Origin: Collinsella tanakaei
Lineage (GTDB): Bacteria; Actinomycetota; Coriobacteriia; Coriobacteriales; Coriobacteriaceae
Length of the DNA stretch: 64,000 nucleotides
Reading direction: 5' to 3'
NCBI RefSeq assembly: GCF_016902615.1
Contig: NZ_JACJMB010000010.1
Span: 1 to 64,000, forward strand
The notes below the pieces were generated by a model, which ran no database searches, was not told the DNA's origin, and saw nothing but the letters and a program-made list of their open reading frames with translations. Positions 36,247-44,586 of this stretch are shown here, piece after piece. Numbering within the stretch: position 1 is the stretch's first letter; each line of letters starts with the position of its first letter. A program made the position numbers and the translations under genes.

Positions 36247-36531
36247 TCAATCGCCTGTGCTACGGGCGGCGATATCCTTCACGCGCTCGAACTGGCGCAT
36301 GATGTAATCGTAGTTCTCCCGGCGATGCGGCACGGTGCAGGCGGAGCAATCCTTGATGTCGCCCGCCTCGCCCACGTAGCGGAAGTTGCCGCCGCAATCG
36401 GGGCCCAGGCAGTACAGCGGGCAATAGCAGAACAGGCAGTTGAGGTCTTCTGCCGGCATATCGTGGCAGGGGTAGAACTCGCATGCCGTGTGGTTGAAGA
36501 ACTTGTAGTGCTCGCCGCCCTGACGCCCCAT
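36247..36531 (-). CDS. Cysteine-rich small-domain metal-binding protein
   Basis: 94 aa with nine cysteines (17, 22, 32, 35, 37, 41, 46, 62, 65) in the pattern ACEFYPCH...NCLFCYCPLYCLGPDCGG...DCSACTVPH. This matches the cysteine-rich small domain family (PF04071-like), thought to bind metal or an Fe-S centre. ATG 36531 follows GAGGTAC; longer upstream starts read through non-coding sequence. Stand-alone gene. Function unknown. Confidence 0.85.
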   Translation of the reverse strand: MGRQGGEHYKFFNHTACEFYPCHDMPAEDLNCLFCYCPLYCLGPDCGGNFRYVGEAGDIKDCSACTVPHRRENYDYIMRQFERVKDIAARSTGD

Positions 36532-36690
36532 ACGTACCTCGCAGGTTCGAATGATCCACCATTGCCGACATCGTACCAAAGCAGATAGCCCGGCAAGATG
36601 CGATGTGAGCACTCAAACGTTTTTGTCCACGCGCGATGATAGGCTTCTATTCAACGGAAGACCTGCAGGCAACAGCGGTAGGAGGCTGCA

Positions 36691-37824
36691 ATGGTACGTG
36701 ACGGTATGAACTATCGAGAAGCAGTCGAGGCCATCAAGGGCGCAATTCTCCAAGCGCAATATGCTGCAGCCAAGAGCGTCAATGCTCAGCAGCTACAGCT
36801 CTACTTTGCCGTCGGGGGCTACCTGTCTCATCAAAGCGAAATACAAGCGTGGGGCAGTGGTGCCATTGACACCATCAGCGAAATGCTCCAGAAAGATCTA
36901 CCCGGTCTCCGCGGTTTTTCTGGAAGAAATCTAAGGCTTATGCGAACCTTCTACCGAGAATGGAGCCCCTACCTCATCCCCACTCCCAATTTGGAACTTG
37001 CGAATTCCGAATTACCAAACGAGCGGACTCCCATAATCTGGAATTTGCAACTTCCGAATTCAAGCGGATGCTCTTTCGATGACTTCTTTTCAATCGGGTT
37101 TACCCACCACCGTTGGATCATCACGCACGCAAAGACCCTTGAAGAGCGCTTGTTTTACGTTCACAAATGCGCTGCCGAACACCTAAGCGTGACCGCCCTC
37201 AAGCGCTCTATCAGAGCGGATGATTTCCACCGCCAAGGCGCGGCGCCCAACAACTTTCTTTCAGCCCTGTCCAAAAGCCAACAGGCGCTCCGCGCCATCG
37301 CCACCTTCAAAGACGAATATCTGCTTGACTTCATCAACGTTGAGGAACTGGGCGTACGCGACACCGAGGATGTCGACGAGCGCGTATTGGAGCAGGGCAT
37401 CGTTCAAAACATCAAGCAATTCATCATGACGTTCGGCAAGGGCTTCTCGTTCGTGGGCAACCAATTCCACCTCGACGCGTTTGGCGTTGACCAATACGTC
37501 GACTTGCTGTTTTTCAATCGCGACCTCAATTGTCTCGTAGCGGTCGAGCTCAAAAACGGCCCGTTCAAAACAGCCTACCTCGGGCAACTTTCCGGATACC
37601 TGAGGGTACTTGACGACTTTGAACGTCGCGAGCACGAAAACCCTTCAATCGGCCTCGTGCTCTGCAGAGATATGAATACTGCGTTCGTCGACTATATGAT
37701 CCGGGACTACACCATGCCGATGGGCGTCGCCACATACAAAACCTCCAAGGACATGTCGCACGAGCTTCTGGATGCCCTGCCCCCAATCGATGCCCTCAAA
37801 GCGTTGCTGGAAGGAGACACCTAA
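36691..37824 (+). CDS. YhcG/DUF1016 PD-(D/E)XK nuclease
   Basis: 377 aa. The N-terminal DUF1016 domain (about 1-180) contains YFAVGGYLSHQSE, LQKDLPGLRGFSGRNLRLMRTFYREW and HHRWIITHAKTLEERLFY. The C-terminal nuclease domain has Asp271, Glu286 and Lys288 in VDLLFF...VAVELKNG, the PD-(D/E)XK triad. ATG 36691 follows TAGGAGG. It is solitary and of lower GC than neighbours, as for mobile defence genes. Residues about 97-127 contain a near-repeat (LELANSELPN and WNLQLPNSS) that may be a small duplication. A role in phage defence or recombination is inferred. Confidence 0.9.
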   Translation: MVRDGMNYREAVEAIKGAILQAQYAAAKSVNAQQLQLYFAVGGYLSHQSEIQAWGSGAIDTISEMLQKDLPGLRGFSGRNLRLMRTFYREWSPYLIPTPNLELANSELPNERTPIIWNLQLPNSSGCSFDDFFSIGFTHHRWIITHAKTLEERLFYVHKCAAEHLSVTALKRSIRADDFHRQGAAPNNFLSALSKSQQALRAIATFKDEYLLDFINVEELGVRDTEDVDERVLEQGIVQNIKQFIMTFGKGFSFVGNQFHLDAFGVDQYVDLLFFNRDLNCLVAVELKNGPFKTAYLGQLSGYLRVLDDFERREHENPSIGLVLCRDMNTAFVDYMIRDYTMPMGVATYKTSKDMSHELLDALPPIDALKALLEGDT

Positions 37825-37927
37825 GCAAGGCGCAAAAGCCGCCGAGCCTCAGCCTCTGCGAGAAGAAGCTCGGCGCCCCAACAGCACGTTGGCGAAAACC
37901 CAGTTCGGGCTCAAGCGCGCCGCGCCG

Positions 37928-38347
37928 CTACGCTTGCGGGTACTGACTGTCGTCGACCGGCTCGAGCCACTCGTTGGAGGTGTCCTCGCCGGGAGCCTCG
38001 AAGGCGATGTGGCTGAACCACGAATCGCGCGCGGCACCGTGCCAATGCTTGACGCCGGCGGGAATCACCACGACGGTGCCGGGCGTGAGCTCCTGCGGGT
38101 CCTTCCCCCACTCCTGGTACCAGCCGCGGCCGTCGGTGCAGATGAGGATCTGCCCACCGCCCTTGCTGGCGTGGTGGATATGCCAGTTGTTGCGGCAGCC
38201 GGGCTCGAAGGTGACGTTGGACATGCCGATGCCCGCCTCCGCCGGATTGGTCAGCGGGTTGAGGTACGAATTGCCGATGAAGTGCTGAGCATAGGCGTCG
38301 TTGGAGTTGCCCATGCCGAACATAGGGGTGAAGTCGGGTGTTGTCAT
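37928..38347 (-). CDS. Cupin-domain protein
   Basis: 139 aa single cupin. The metal site is visible in FEPGCRNNWHIHHASKGGGQILICTDGRGWYQEWG (two His, Gln) and GVKHWHGAARDSWFSHIAF. ATG 38347 follows AAGGAGG. It closes a minus-strand operon with an AEC transporter, a carboxymuconolactone-decarboxylase-like protein and an aldo/keto reductase, a combination often seen together. Likely redox or detoxification role; substrate unknown. Confidence 0.9.
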   Translation of the reverse strand: MTTPDFTPMFGMGNSNDAYAQHFIGNSYLNPLTNPAEAGIGMSNVTFEPGCRNNWHIHHASKGGGQILICTDGRGWYQEWGKDPQELTPGTVVVIPAGVKHWHGAARDSWFSHIAFEAPGEDTSNEWLEPVDDSQYPQA

Positions 38348-38416
38348 AGTTTCCTCCTTAGAATCGGCACGGGACGGAACAGACAGGCCGCCCCGTCCCG
38401 CATGAGTGAATTCGCG

Positions 38417-39382
38417 CTACGCCATCGTCATGACCAGCATGAGGATGGGCACGATGACAAACGAGGCGAGCGTCGACACGATGGTGCCGCGCGCCGGGAT
38501 GTCGCCGTCTTGCCCATAGGTTGCCGCGATGGGGCCGGCCATCGAGCCGGTCGGCATGGCGAGCAGCACGATGAAGACGCCAAGGGCAAGCTCGCTCGGA
38601 ACGATGGGCGCGAGCGCAAGATAGGCGACGAGCGGCGTGATGAGAAAGCGGATGAGCGTGAAGCCCCACAGGCGCCACTCGGCAAGCACGCTCTTGAGGT
38701 CGGCATCGGCGATGGAAAGGCCCACGAGCATCATCGCGAGCGGCGCGGTGATACCGCCGGTCATGTCCGCCGCCTGCATGATGGGCGCCGGCACGGGGAT
38801 GTTCGCGAAGAACACGACCATAGCGATGAGGCTCACGACAAGTGGCACGTTGAGCATGTTCCTGAGGACGGTGTGCGCGGTTTCCGCGAGCGATGCGCGA
38901 TGGGCCTCGGCGCCACTCGCCCCACCGCTCGTCAGCGCGGCAATGCCGAGACTGTACAGGAACACGTTCGAGATCGCGATGAAGATCGAGCCCAGGAACA
39001 CCGACGCACCGCCGAACACGGAATCGAGCACCGCGAAGCCGATGAAACCCGTGTTGGTGAGCACGCCCTGGAACAGGTAGAGGCCGCGCTGCTCCACCGG
39101 CACACGCAGAACCGCCACGGCGACGGCGGCGGCGACGAGCATCACGAAGAAGATCGCCGCGCCGAGGACGATCGACCAGGTGATGGCATCGCCACCGGTT
39201 GACGGGTCGACCTCCCCCACCGACGCGAGCACGGTACACGGCAGGGTGATGTTGAAGATGAGGTTCGAGATCTTGGGGCGGATGTCGGCGGTGAGGTATC
39301 CCACCCGCGCGGCGATGAAGCCCAGAATCGTGACGATGATGAGCGAGAACATGCTCCCCAGCACGCCGGCGATGTCGACCAA
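38417..39382 (-). CDS. AEC-family (auxin efflux carrier) transporter
   Basis: 321 aa with about ten membrane segments. The start (SMFSLIIVTILGFIAARVGYL, then LIFNITLPCTVLASVG) and the ending (AMPTGSMAGPIAATYGQDGDIPARGTIVSTLASFVIVPIL) are typical. The start appears to be TTG 39382, with GGAGGG 7 bases upstream; no ATG fits the N-terminus. It probably exports an organic anion made or handled by its operon partners. Confidence 0.88.
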   Translation of the reverse strand: MVDIAGVLGSMFSLIIVTILGFIAARVGYLTADIRPKISNLIFNITLPCTVLASVGEVDPSTGGDAITWSIVLGAAIFFVMLVAAAVAVAVLRVPVEQRGLYLFQGVLTNTGFIGFAVLDSVFGGASVFLGSIFIAISNVFLYSLGIAALTSGGASGAEAHRASLAETAHTVLRNMLNVPLVVSLIAMVVFFANIPVPAPIMQAADMTGGITAPLAMMLVGLSIADADLKSVLAEWRLWGFTLIRFLITPLVAYLALAPIVPSELALGVFIVLLAMPTGSMAGPIAATYGQDGDIPARGTIVSTLASFVIVPILMLVMTMA

Positions 39383-39400
39383 CGCGGTTCCCTCCCCTGC

Positions 39401-40117
39401 CTACGCGCGCGCAGCGACGGCGTTGTCGATGCAGGCCAGGGCATTCAGGCTGCGGGGATAGCCGATGTAGGGCAGCATCTGCGAGACCACGCGGTACAGG
39501 AAATCGCGGTCGCGGCCCAGGTTGAGGTTCGCGCCGGCATGCGCCGTGGCCTGCGGCTCGCAGCCGCCCTGGGCCGCGATGTAGCAGAACGTGATCATCT
39601 CGCGATCGAGGTCCGACAGGCCGCTGCGGGTGTAGTAGTCGCCGAAGCAGTTGGCAGCGAGCCAGCGGTTGATATGCTCGCGCTCCGCCGGACCGTTTGC
39701 CCAGCTCTCGCGCATGCCCTCGCCGAAGTACTCAATCTGCTTCTGATTGCCTGCGGCCTGGCGCGTGTCGAGCGTCGTGGTCTGCTGGCCGGGAAGCGGC
39801 AGCTCGACGCCGCGCGCGGTGAGGACCTCGTTGGCCGCAGTGATAAACGGGCGCACGCGACCGATGCCCAGGTACGCTGTTGCCTGGTAGACAACCTCTT
39901 TGAGCTCGACGGGCGTCACGCCGGCGCCGAGCGCCTCGGACGCCATCACGCGGAACTCGTCGATGCCCTGGCAGCCCAGCAAGGCCGCAAGAATCGCCAG
40001 GTAGCGCTCGCGGGTCGGCAGCTCAGCCGCGGGATCGGTCGGCACCTGTTCGCCCGCGAAGTACGCGAAGCGCTCGGCGAACTCCGGATCGGTCTTCTCA
40101 AACTCTTTCATGCTCAT
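39401..40117 (-). CDS. Carboxymuconolactone decarboxylase-family protein (two domains)
   Basis: 238 aa with two CMD/AhpD-like halves. The first (about 35-105) has YLAILAALLGCQGIDEF; the second (about 140-235) has MITFCYIAAQGGCEPQATAHAGANLNLG. AhpD-like members use a CxxC for peroxide defence, but only single Cys residues are seen here, so the enzyme activity is open. ATG 40117 (or ATG 40111) follows GGAGGAGGAT. Confidence 0.88.
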   Translation of the reverse strand: MSMKEFEKTDPEFAERFAYFAGEQVPTDPAAELPTRERYLAILAALLGCQGIDEFRVMASEALGAGVTPVELKEVVYQATAYLGIGRVRPFITAANEVLTARGVELPLPGQQTTTLDTRQAAGNQKQIEYFGEGMRESWANGPAEREHINRWLAANCFGDYYTRSGLSDLDREMITFCYIAAQGGCEPQATAHAGANLNLGRDRDFLYRVVSQMLPYIGYPRSLNALACIDNAVAARA

Positions 40118-40128
40118 ATCCTCCTCCT

Positions 40129-40157
40129 GGGAAAACAGGGACAGTCCCTAATTTCCC
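40129..40157. repeat. Interrupted palindrome at the aldo/keto reductase stop
   Basis: GGGAAA (40129-40134) and TTTCCC (40152-40157) flank AGGGAC/GTCCCT (40137-40142/40144-40149), separated by short symmetric loops. It contains the stop codon of the reductase and lies just before the ribosome site of the next gene. It may be a REP-like repeat or an mRNA processing stem within the operon. Confidence 0.55.
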
Positions 40158-41173
40158 GACTTGGTGTTGGGGTTCGTGGTGCCGGCGAGGGGCTTTTCGC
40201 CCGGACGGGCGAGGGGGCCTACGAGCTCGTGAGCCGTGTAGGGATCCTCCAGGTAGGCGACCTCGTCGGCCGTCAGTTCCACGTCGAGCGCTGCCGCAGC
40301 GTCGTCCACGCGCTCGGGGCGCGAGCAGCCCACGATGGGCGACTCCACGCCACGCGCCCAGTGCCAGGCAAGCGCAATCTGTGCCATGGGCACGCCGTGG
40401 CGCTCGGCAACTTCGGTCACGCGGCCCACGATCTGCATGTCGTTGTCGCGCGCCGCGTCGTACTTGTTGCGCATCGTGGCATCGGTCGTGGAGCGGCAGG
40501 AATCGGAATCCCAGGTGGGGCGGCACAGGTGGCCGGATGCCATGGGCGAATACGGCGTGAGCGCCATGTCGAACTGGCGGCACACGGGAATCATTTCGCG
40601 CTCGTCCTCGCGGTAGAGCAGGTTGTAGTGGCACTGCATGCTCGTGAACGGCGTCCAACCGTTCTTCTGCGCCACGACCTGCATGTTGTGCAGCTGATAG
40701 GCGTACATCTCGCTCGCGCCGAGCGCGCGGACCTTGCCGGCGCGCACGAGGCCGTCGAGCGCCTCCATCGTCTCCTCGATGGGCGTGTCGTAATCGAAGC
40801 GATGGATGATGTAAAGGTCGAGGTAGTCGGTCCCCAAGCGCTTGAGCGTGCCGTCGATCTCGCGGTTGATGGCCTCGCGCGAGAGCTTGCCCTCGTTGAA
40901 GTAGACCTTGCTGGCGAGCACCACCTGGTCGCGCGCGATGCCGAGGTCGCGCAGGGCGGCGCCGATGTACTCCTCGCTCGTGCCGAAAGAGTAGGTGTTC
41001 GCCGTGTCGATGAAGTTGATACCCAGGTCGAGCGCGCGCTTGATGACCGCGCGTGCGTCGTCGGGCCCGATGGTCCATTGGTGGAAATCGGGCGACGGCT
41101 TGCCGAAGCTCATGCCGCCCAGGCTGAGCTTCGAGATCTTGATGCCGGAATGGCCAAGCGTTGTGTACTGCAT
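40148..41173 (-). CDS. Aldo/keto reductase
   Basis: 341 aa NADPH-dependent oxidoreductase. It has the family start MQYTTLGHSGIKISKLSLGGMSFG, the catalytic Asp-Tyr-Lys-His set in NFIDTANTYSFGTSE, VLASKVYF and DLYIIHRFD, and the cofactor end PIVGCSRPERVDDAAAAL. ATG 41173 follows a purine-rich stretch with AGGAGG. Second gene of the LysR-linked operon. Substrate probably an aldehyde or quinone-like compound. Confidence 0.94.
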   Translation of the reverse strand: MQYTTLGHSGIKISKLSLGGMSFGKPSPDFHQWTIGPDDARAVIKRALDLGINFIDTANTYSFGTSEEYIGAALRDLGIARDQVVLASKVYFNEGKLSREAINREIDGTLKRLGTDYLDLYIIHRFDYDTPIEETMEALDGLVRAGKVRALGASEMYAYQLHNMQVVAQKNGWTPFTSMQCHYNLLYREDEREMIPVCRQFDMALTPYSPMASGHLCRPTWDSDSCRSTTDATMRNKYDAARDNDMQIVGRVTEVAERHGVPMAQIALAWHWARGVESPIVGCSRPERVDDAAAALDVELTADEVAYLEDPYTAHELVGPLARPGEKPLAGTTNPNTKSGN

Positions 41174-41217
41174 GCTGCCTCCTCCTTTGGCGTGAAATAC
41201 CCTCTAGCGTTTTTCAC

Positions 41218-41583
41218 CTATAAACGCCGTGCTTCGATGGTTACGTCATACGATCCGGTGAGACGACGGAGTTCCTCGATGCTGCCCTCGATGTGACCGA
41301 TGGTGAATTGGTCGCCGTAGCGCTGCGAGTTTTCCTCGTCGTCGAAAAACACCGCGAGCCAGCCGCCGCCAGGGTTGTAGTTGATATCGCCGTTTGTCCA
41401 TCCACGATGGATGCGGGCGGAATCGACAGGAAGCTCGAACGGAGCCGCCCCGCAGATACCCACGGACGAGGCGCTCATGGGGATGACCACGGGCAGCTGC
41501 GTGCAGAGCGCATGGGCGGCCGCGGTATCGTTGAGCTGGGCGGAGATTGTCGCATCTCCAATATGCATCACGATGGGCTGCAT
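41218..41583 (-). CDS. Cyclophilin-like small protein
   Basis: 121 aa soluble protein of the cyclophilin-like fold: MHIGDATISAQLNDTAAAHALCTQLP, then DINYNPGGGWLAVFFDDEE and GHIEGSIEELRRLTG. Such proteins are commonly encoded beside aldo/keto reductases and cupins. ATG 41583 follows AGGAGGAG. First gene of the operon, 118 bases from the divergent lysR start. Biochemical role unknown. Confidence 0.87.
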   Translation of the reverse strand: MQPIVMHIGDATISAQLNDTAAAHALCTQLPVVIPMSASSVGICGAAPFELPVDSARIHRGWTNGDINYNPGGGWLAVFFDDEENSQRYGDQFTIGHIEGSIEELRRLTGSYDVTIEARRL

Positions 41584-41650
41584 GCGCCGCTCCTCCTTCC
41601 CCGGTATTGCCTAGCTTTAGTTTCAGTCCGCGGGAAGAAGAATACAATTG

Positions 41651-41675
41651 CTTATACTGTATATCGTGATATAAG
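41651..41675. promoter_or_regulatory. LysR-type binding site in the divergent promoter
   Basis: CTTATA (41651-41656) and TATAAG (41670-41675) flank ATATC/GATAT around GT (41661-41672). Nested dyads with T and A at the right distance are typical LysR boxes. The gap holds the promoters of both lysR and the cyclophilin-like operon. Confidence 0.65.
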
Positions 41676-41700
41676 GGTTTGTAATGGGTTGGAGGAAGCT

Positions 41701-42582
41701 GTGGAATTCCGTGCCTTGCGTTACTACCTCGCTGTTTGCGAATACGGAACCATGTCGCGCGCTGCTGAGGCGCTACATGTGACCCAGCCCGCGCTGTCGC
41801 GACAGATCGCTCAGCTCGAGCGCGAACTGGGCTGTGAGCTGTTCGAGCGCCACAGCCGCAGCGTTACGCCCACCGAACAAGGCCTGTACCTGCGGCGGCG
41901 CGCTCAGGAGATTGTCGGGCTCGCCGACCAGACTGCCGCGGACTTCTCGCACGACGAAGGGATCGTTGCGGGCGACATCCACATCGGCGCCGGCGAGAGC
42001 GTCGCCATGCGGCAGATTGCACGGCAGGTCGCCGAGTTCCGCAGGCGCTATCCCCAGGTGCGCTTCCACCTGCACAGCGCCATCGCGACCGACCTGATCG
42101 AGCGGCTCGAACACGGGCTCGACGACCTTGTGGTCCTTATGTCCCACCCCGATAACGACCGGTACGAGCACCTGCGCCTGCAGCCCACCGATGCCTGGGG
42201 CGTCGTCATGCAAAAGGGCGACCCGCTGGCGGCACAGGAGATCATCGGCCCCGCCGACCTTGCGGGCACGCCGCTCATCATGCCCGAGCGCTCGTGGAGC
42301 GATGAGGGGCCGATTGGCCCCTTGGGCATGTGGTTCGGTGAGCACGGACGCGAGCTCGATGTCGTCGCGACATATAACCTGTCCTTCAACGCAGCGATGC
42401 TCGTGCAGGAGGGCGCCGGCCGCATGATATCGCTCGAAGGCCTCACCGCGACGGGCGGCGACACGGGTCTGGAGTTCCGCCTGCTCTACCCGCCCGCGGT
42501 CTCGATCATCGACGTCGTCTGGAAGCGCAACGCCCCGCGCTCGCGCGCCGTCCAGCTATTCCTGGAAGAGCTCAGAGCCTAA
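41701..42582 (+). CDS. LysR-family transcriptional regulator
   Basis: 293 aa. The N-terminal helix-turn-helix is EFRALRYYLAVCEYGTMSRAAEALHVTQPALSRQIAQLERELGCELFERHSRSVTPTEQG. The effector domain begins at about residue 90. GTG 41701 is chosen because GGAGGAAGCT ends right before it; the long open frame upstream lacks features. Divergent from the five-gene redox operon, which it probably activates. Confidence 0.94.
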   Translation: MEFRALRYYLAVCEYGTMSRAAEALHVTQPALSRQIAQLERELGCELFERHSRSVTPTEQGLYLRRRAQEIVGLADQTAADFSHDEGIVAGDIHIGAGESVAMRQIARQVAEFRRRYPQVRFHLHSAIATDLIERLEHGLDDLVVLMSHPDNDRYEHLRLQPTDAWGVVMQKGDPLAAQEIIGPADLAGTPLIMPERSWSDEGPIGPLGMWFGEHGRELDVVATYNLSFNAAMLVQEGAGRMISLEGLTATGGDTGLEFRLLYPPAVSIIDVVWKRNAPRSRAVQLFLEELRA

Positions 42583-42690
42583 CTGATCCGACAAGACCAA
42601 ACCCGGCCCCAACTTGTCGCATCAGAGCTTTGTAAGCCTTTCCGCGCATCGATGGCTCCGCCGGTACACTAAGCGCTGGAAAGGAGACCC

Positions 42691-43242
42691 ATGAGTGCTG
42701 TCGTCGTCTTTCGCTCACAGACCGGTTCGGCCAGAATGTATGCACAATGGCTGGCTGAATCACTCACGTGCGCGGTCGCTCCGGTGGAAAAGATCGACGA
42801 GGCCGCCCGCGAGGCCGACCTCGTCATCCTCAGCGGCTGGTTCCACGCTGCCTCCCTCAAGGGCTCCAAGGAGCTCAAGGCGTACATGGCGAAACACCCC
42901 GAAAAGCACTATGCGGTCGTAGCTGTCGGTGCAACGCCCATGCCTAGCAAGGACTGGCCCGCAGCTGAGCATGAAGAGGCATTTCTCCGCTCGTTTCCCG
43001 CCGAGCAATACCCCGATCTTCCATGGTGCTACTGCCGCGGCAGGTTCTTCTTCGACCAGCTGAATGCACTCGACAAGATTGCCATGCGCGTGTACTTTCG
43101 CATGCTCGAAAGCGCTGCTCGCAAGGGTTCGAGGCGCGATTCCGCAGCACTTGAAGGAATGCGCCGCGGCTTTGACGCCTGCGACCGCAGCTACCTGGAG
43201 CCGTTACTTGATGAACTGCGCGCACGCAGATGGATCGACTAG
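42691..43242 (+). CDS. Flavodoxin-domain protein
   Basis: 183 aa. The start VVVFRSQTGSARMYAQWLAESL is a flavodoxin phosphate-binding loop, and LVILSGWFHAASLKGSKEL a second FMN contact. The region resembles HemG/flavodoxin_5 proteins. ATG 42691 follows GGAAAGGAG. Probably an FMN electron carrier or oxidoreductase; partner unknown. Confidence 0.85.
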   Translation: MSAVVVFRSQTGSARMYAQWLAESLTCAVAPVEKIDEAAREADLVILSGWFHAASLKGSKELKAYMAKHPEKHYAVVAVGATPMPSKDWPAAEHEEAFLRSFPAEQYPDLPWCYCRGRFFFDQLNALDKIAMRVYFRMLESAARKGSRRDSAALEGMRRGFDACDRSYLEPLLDELRARRWID

Positions 43243-43290
43243 GGAGGACCGCTTTAACGTCGAACGACAAGATTGAACCCGGCCCCTTTG

Positions 43291-43623
43291 TTACTGGCGG
43301 ATGAAGGCTTGGTCGTGATCGGGTAGACCGGCTTCGTCGGTGATGTAGCGCTCTGCCTTCATGTGCAGGTCGTACTTGTCGCGTAACTCGGCGATCTTCG
43401 CCATCATGGGCGAAGCATGATGCACGTCAAGCGCTTCCTGGTCGCGCCACGCATCGATGAGCAGGATGGTCTCCGGATCGTCGAGCGGCTGGAAATAGCG
43501 GTAGCGGATGTTGCCCCCCTCAGCGCGGATGGCGTCTGCCGTGCCGGACGCCTCCATCTCCTCGGCGAACTTGCGCGCCGCGCCATTTGTTCCCGTGTAG
43601 TACAGATTCGCCGTAATCGCCAT
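43291..43623 (-). CDS. Antibiotic biosynthesis monooxygenase-like (ABM) protein
   Basis: 110 aa ferredoxin-like fold. Characteristic parts are NIRYRYFQPLDDPETILLIDAWRDQEALDVHHASPMM. Related proteins are quinol monooxygenases (YgiN). ATG 43623 follows GGAGGG. Its promoter region contains a perfect inverted repeat facing the divergent tetR gene. Confidence 0.9.
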   Translation of the reverse strand: MAITANLYYTGTNGAARKFAEEMEASGTADAIRAEGGNIRYRYFQPLDDPETILLIDAWRDQEALDVHHASPMMAKIAELRDKYDLHMKAERYITDEAGLPDHDQAFIRQ

Positions 43624-43632
43624 GGTCCCTCC

Positions 43633-43663
43633 TAACCAAAAGCAACCTAGTCTCTTTTGGTTA
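43633..43663. promoter_or_regulatory. Inverted repeat in the ABM/tetR divergent promoter
   Basis: TAACCAAAAG (43633-43642) and CTTTTGGTTA (43654-43663) are a perfect 10-bp inverted repeat with an 11-base spacer. A smaller palindrome, TATTTGCCAAATA, is at 43716-43728, nearer to tetR. Both are candidate TetR operators. Confidence 0.7.
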
Positions 43664-43782
43664 ATTTACGCTACGGTTCGTTACTTGTAAATAGATTTGC
43701 TGAATTTTGTTTTCCTATTTGCCAAATACGAAAAGCCTGCTACAGTTTTGGAAACAGGCTCAGGCAGGGACGGCAGGCAGCT

Positions 43783-44430
43783 ATGGCAGATTTCATCAGG
43801 GCGCGCAGCGACGAACAGAAAGAACAGCGGATGGCCGAAATCAAACGGGTCACCAACGAGCTGTTCGCCGAGCATCCCTACCACGAAATCACGCTCGCGG
43901 CCATCGCCGAGCAACTCGGCTGGTCGCGCGCCGCCCTGTATAAATACGTCACGACAAAAGAGGACATCTTCCTCGAGATTTGCTCCGACAAGCAGGACGA
44001 ATACTACGGCGCGCTGCTAACGGCCTATCCGGCGGGCAGCACGTACTCCCCCGCCGTGCTCACCGAGGTGTGGGTCGAGCAGCTTGCAAGCCACCGCGAC
44101 TATCTGAACTATTGCGACCTGCTGTTCACCATCATCGAGACCAACTCCGCTGTCGAGCGCCTCGCCGCGTTCAAGCGGCACTACTACGAAGGCCAAGACC
44201 AGCTGATCGCGCGCTTCGCGGGCAACCTCGGCTGTGACGCCGCGCATGCATCCAAGCTTCTCAACGCCGTCTATTACCACGCCGTGGGCATCAACGGCTG
44301 GTGCCAGGAGAATCCGCTGGTAGACGAGGCAGTGAAACTCGCAGGCATCACGCGGCGCACGGTCGACTTCCGCGAGGAGATGCGTGACTTCATCGGGATG
44401 TGCCTAGCGCATTACGCCGTAGGAGCGTAG
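43783..44430 (+). CDS. TetR-family regulator
   Basis: 215 aa. HTH region: RMAEIKRVTNELFAEHPYHEITLAAIAEQLGWSRAALYKYVTTKEDIF. The C-terminal helical ligand domain is of normal size. ATG 43783 has a weak site (GGCAGG); the ATG at 43657 adds 42 residues across the operators and is rejected. Divergent from the ABM gene, its likely target. Confidence 0.92.
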   Translation: MADFIRARSDEQKEQRMAEIKRVTNELFAEHPYHEITLAAIAEQLGWSRAALYKYVTTKEDIFLEICSDKQDEYYGALLTAYPAGSTYSPAVLTEVWVEQLASHRDYLNYCDLLFTIIETNSAVERLAAFKRHYYEGQDQLIARFAGNLGCDAAHASKLLNAVYYHAVGINGWCQENPLVDEAVKLAGITRRTVDFREEMRDFIGMCLAHYAVGA

Positions 44431-44586
44431 GTCCTCAGCATAACCGGTCCGCTTGCCCGAACTTGCCGGGTGCACAGCAAGCGAACAGGCCACAGATACA
44501 ACTCAAACTGCAAACGCCCCTCACGGGGTGCAGGGATATCTGTCGAATTTGGACGCATCGCGCCCACAGCTTGAAAGGTGAACAAC

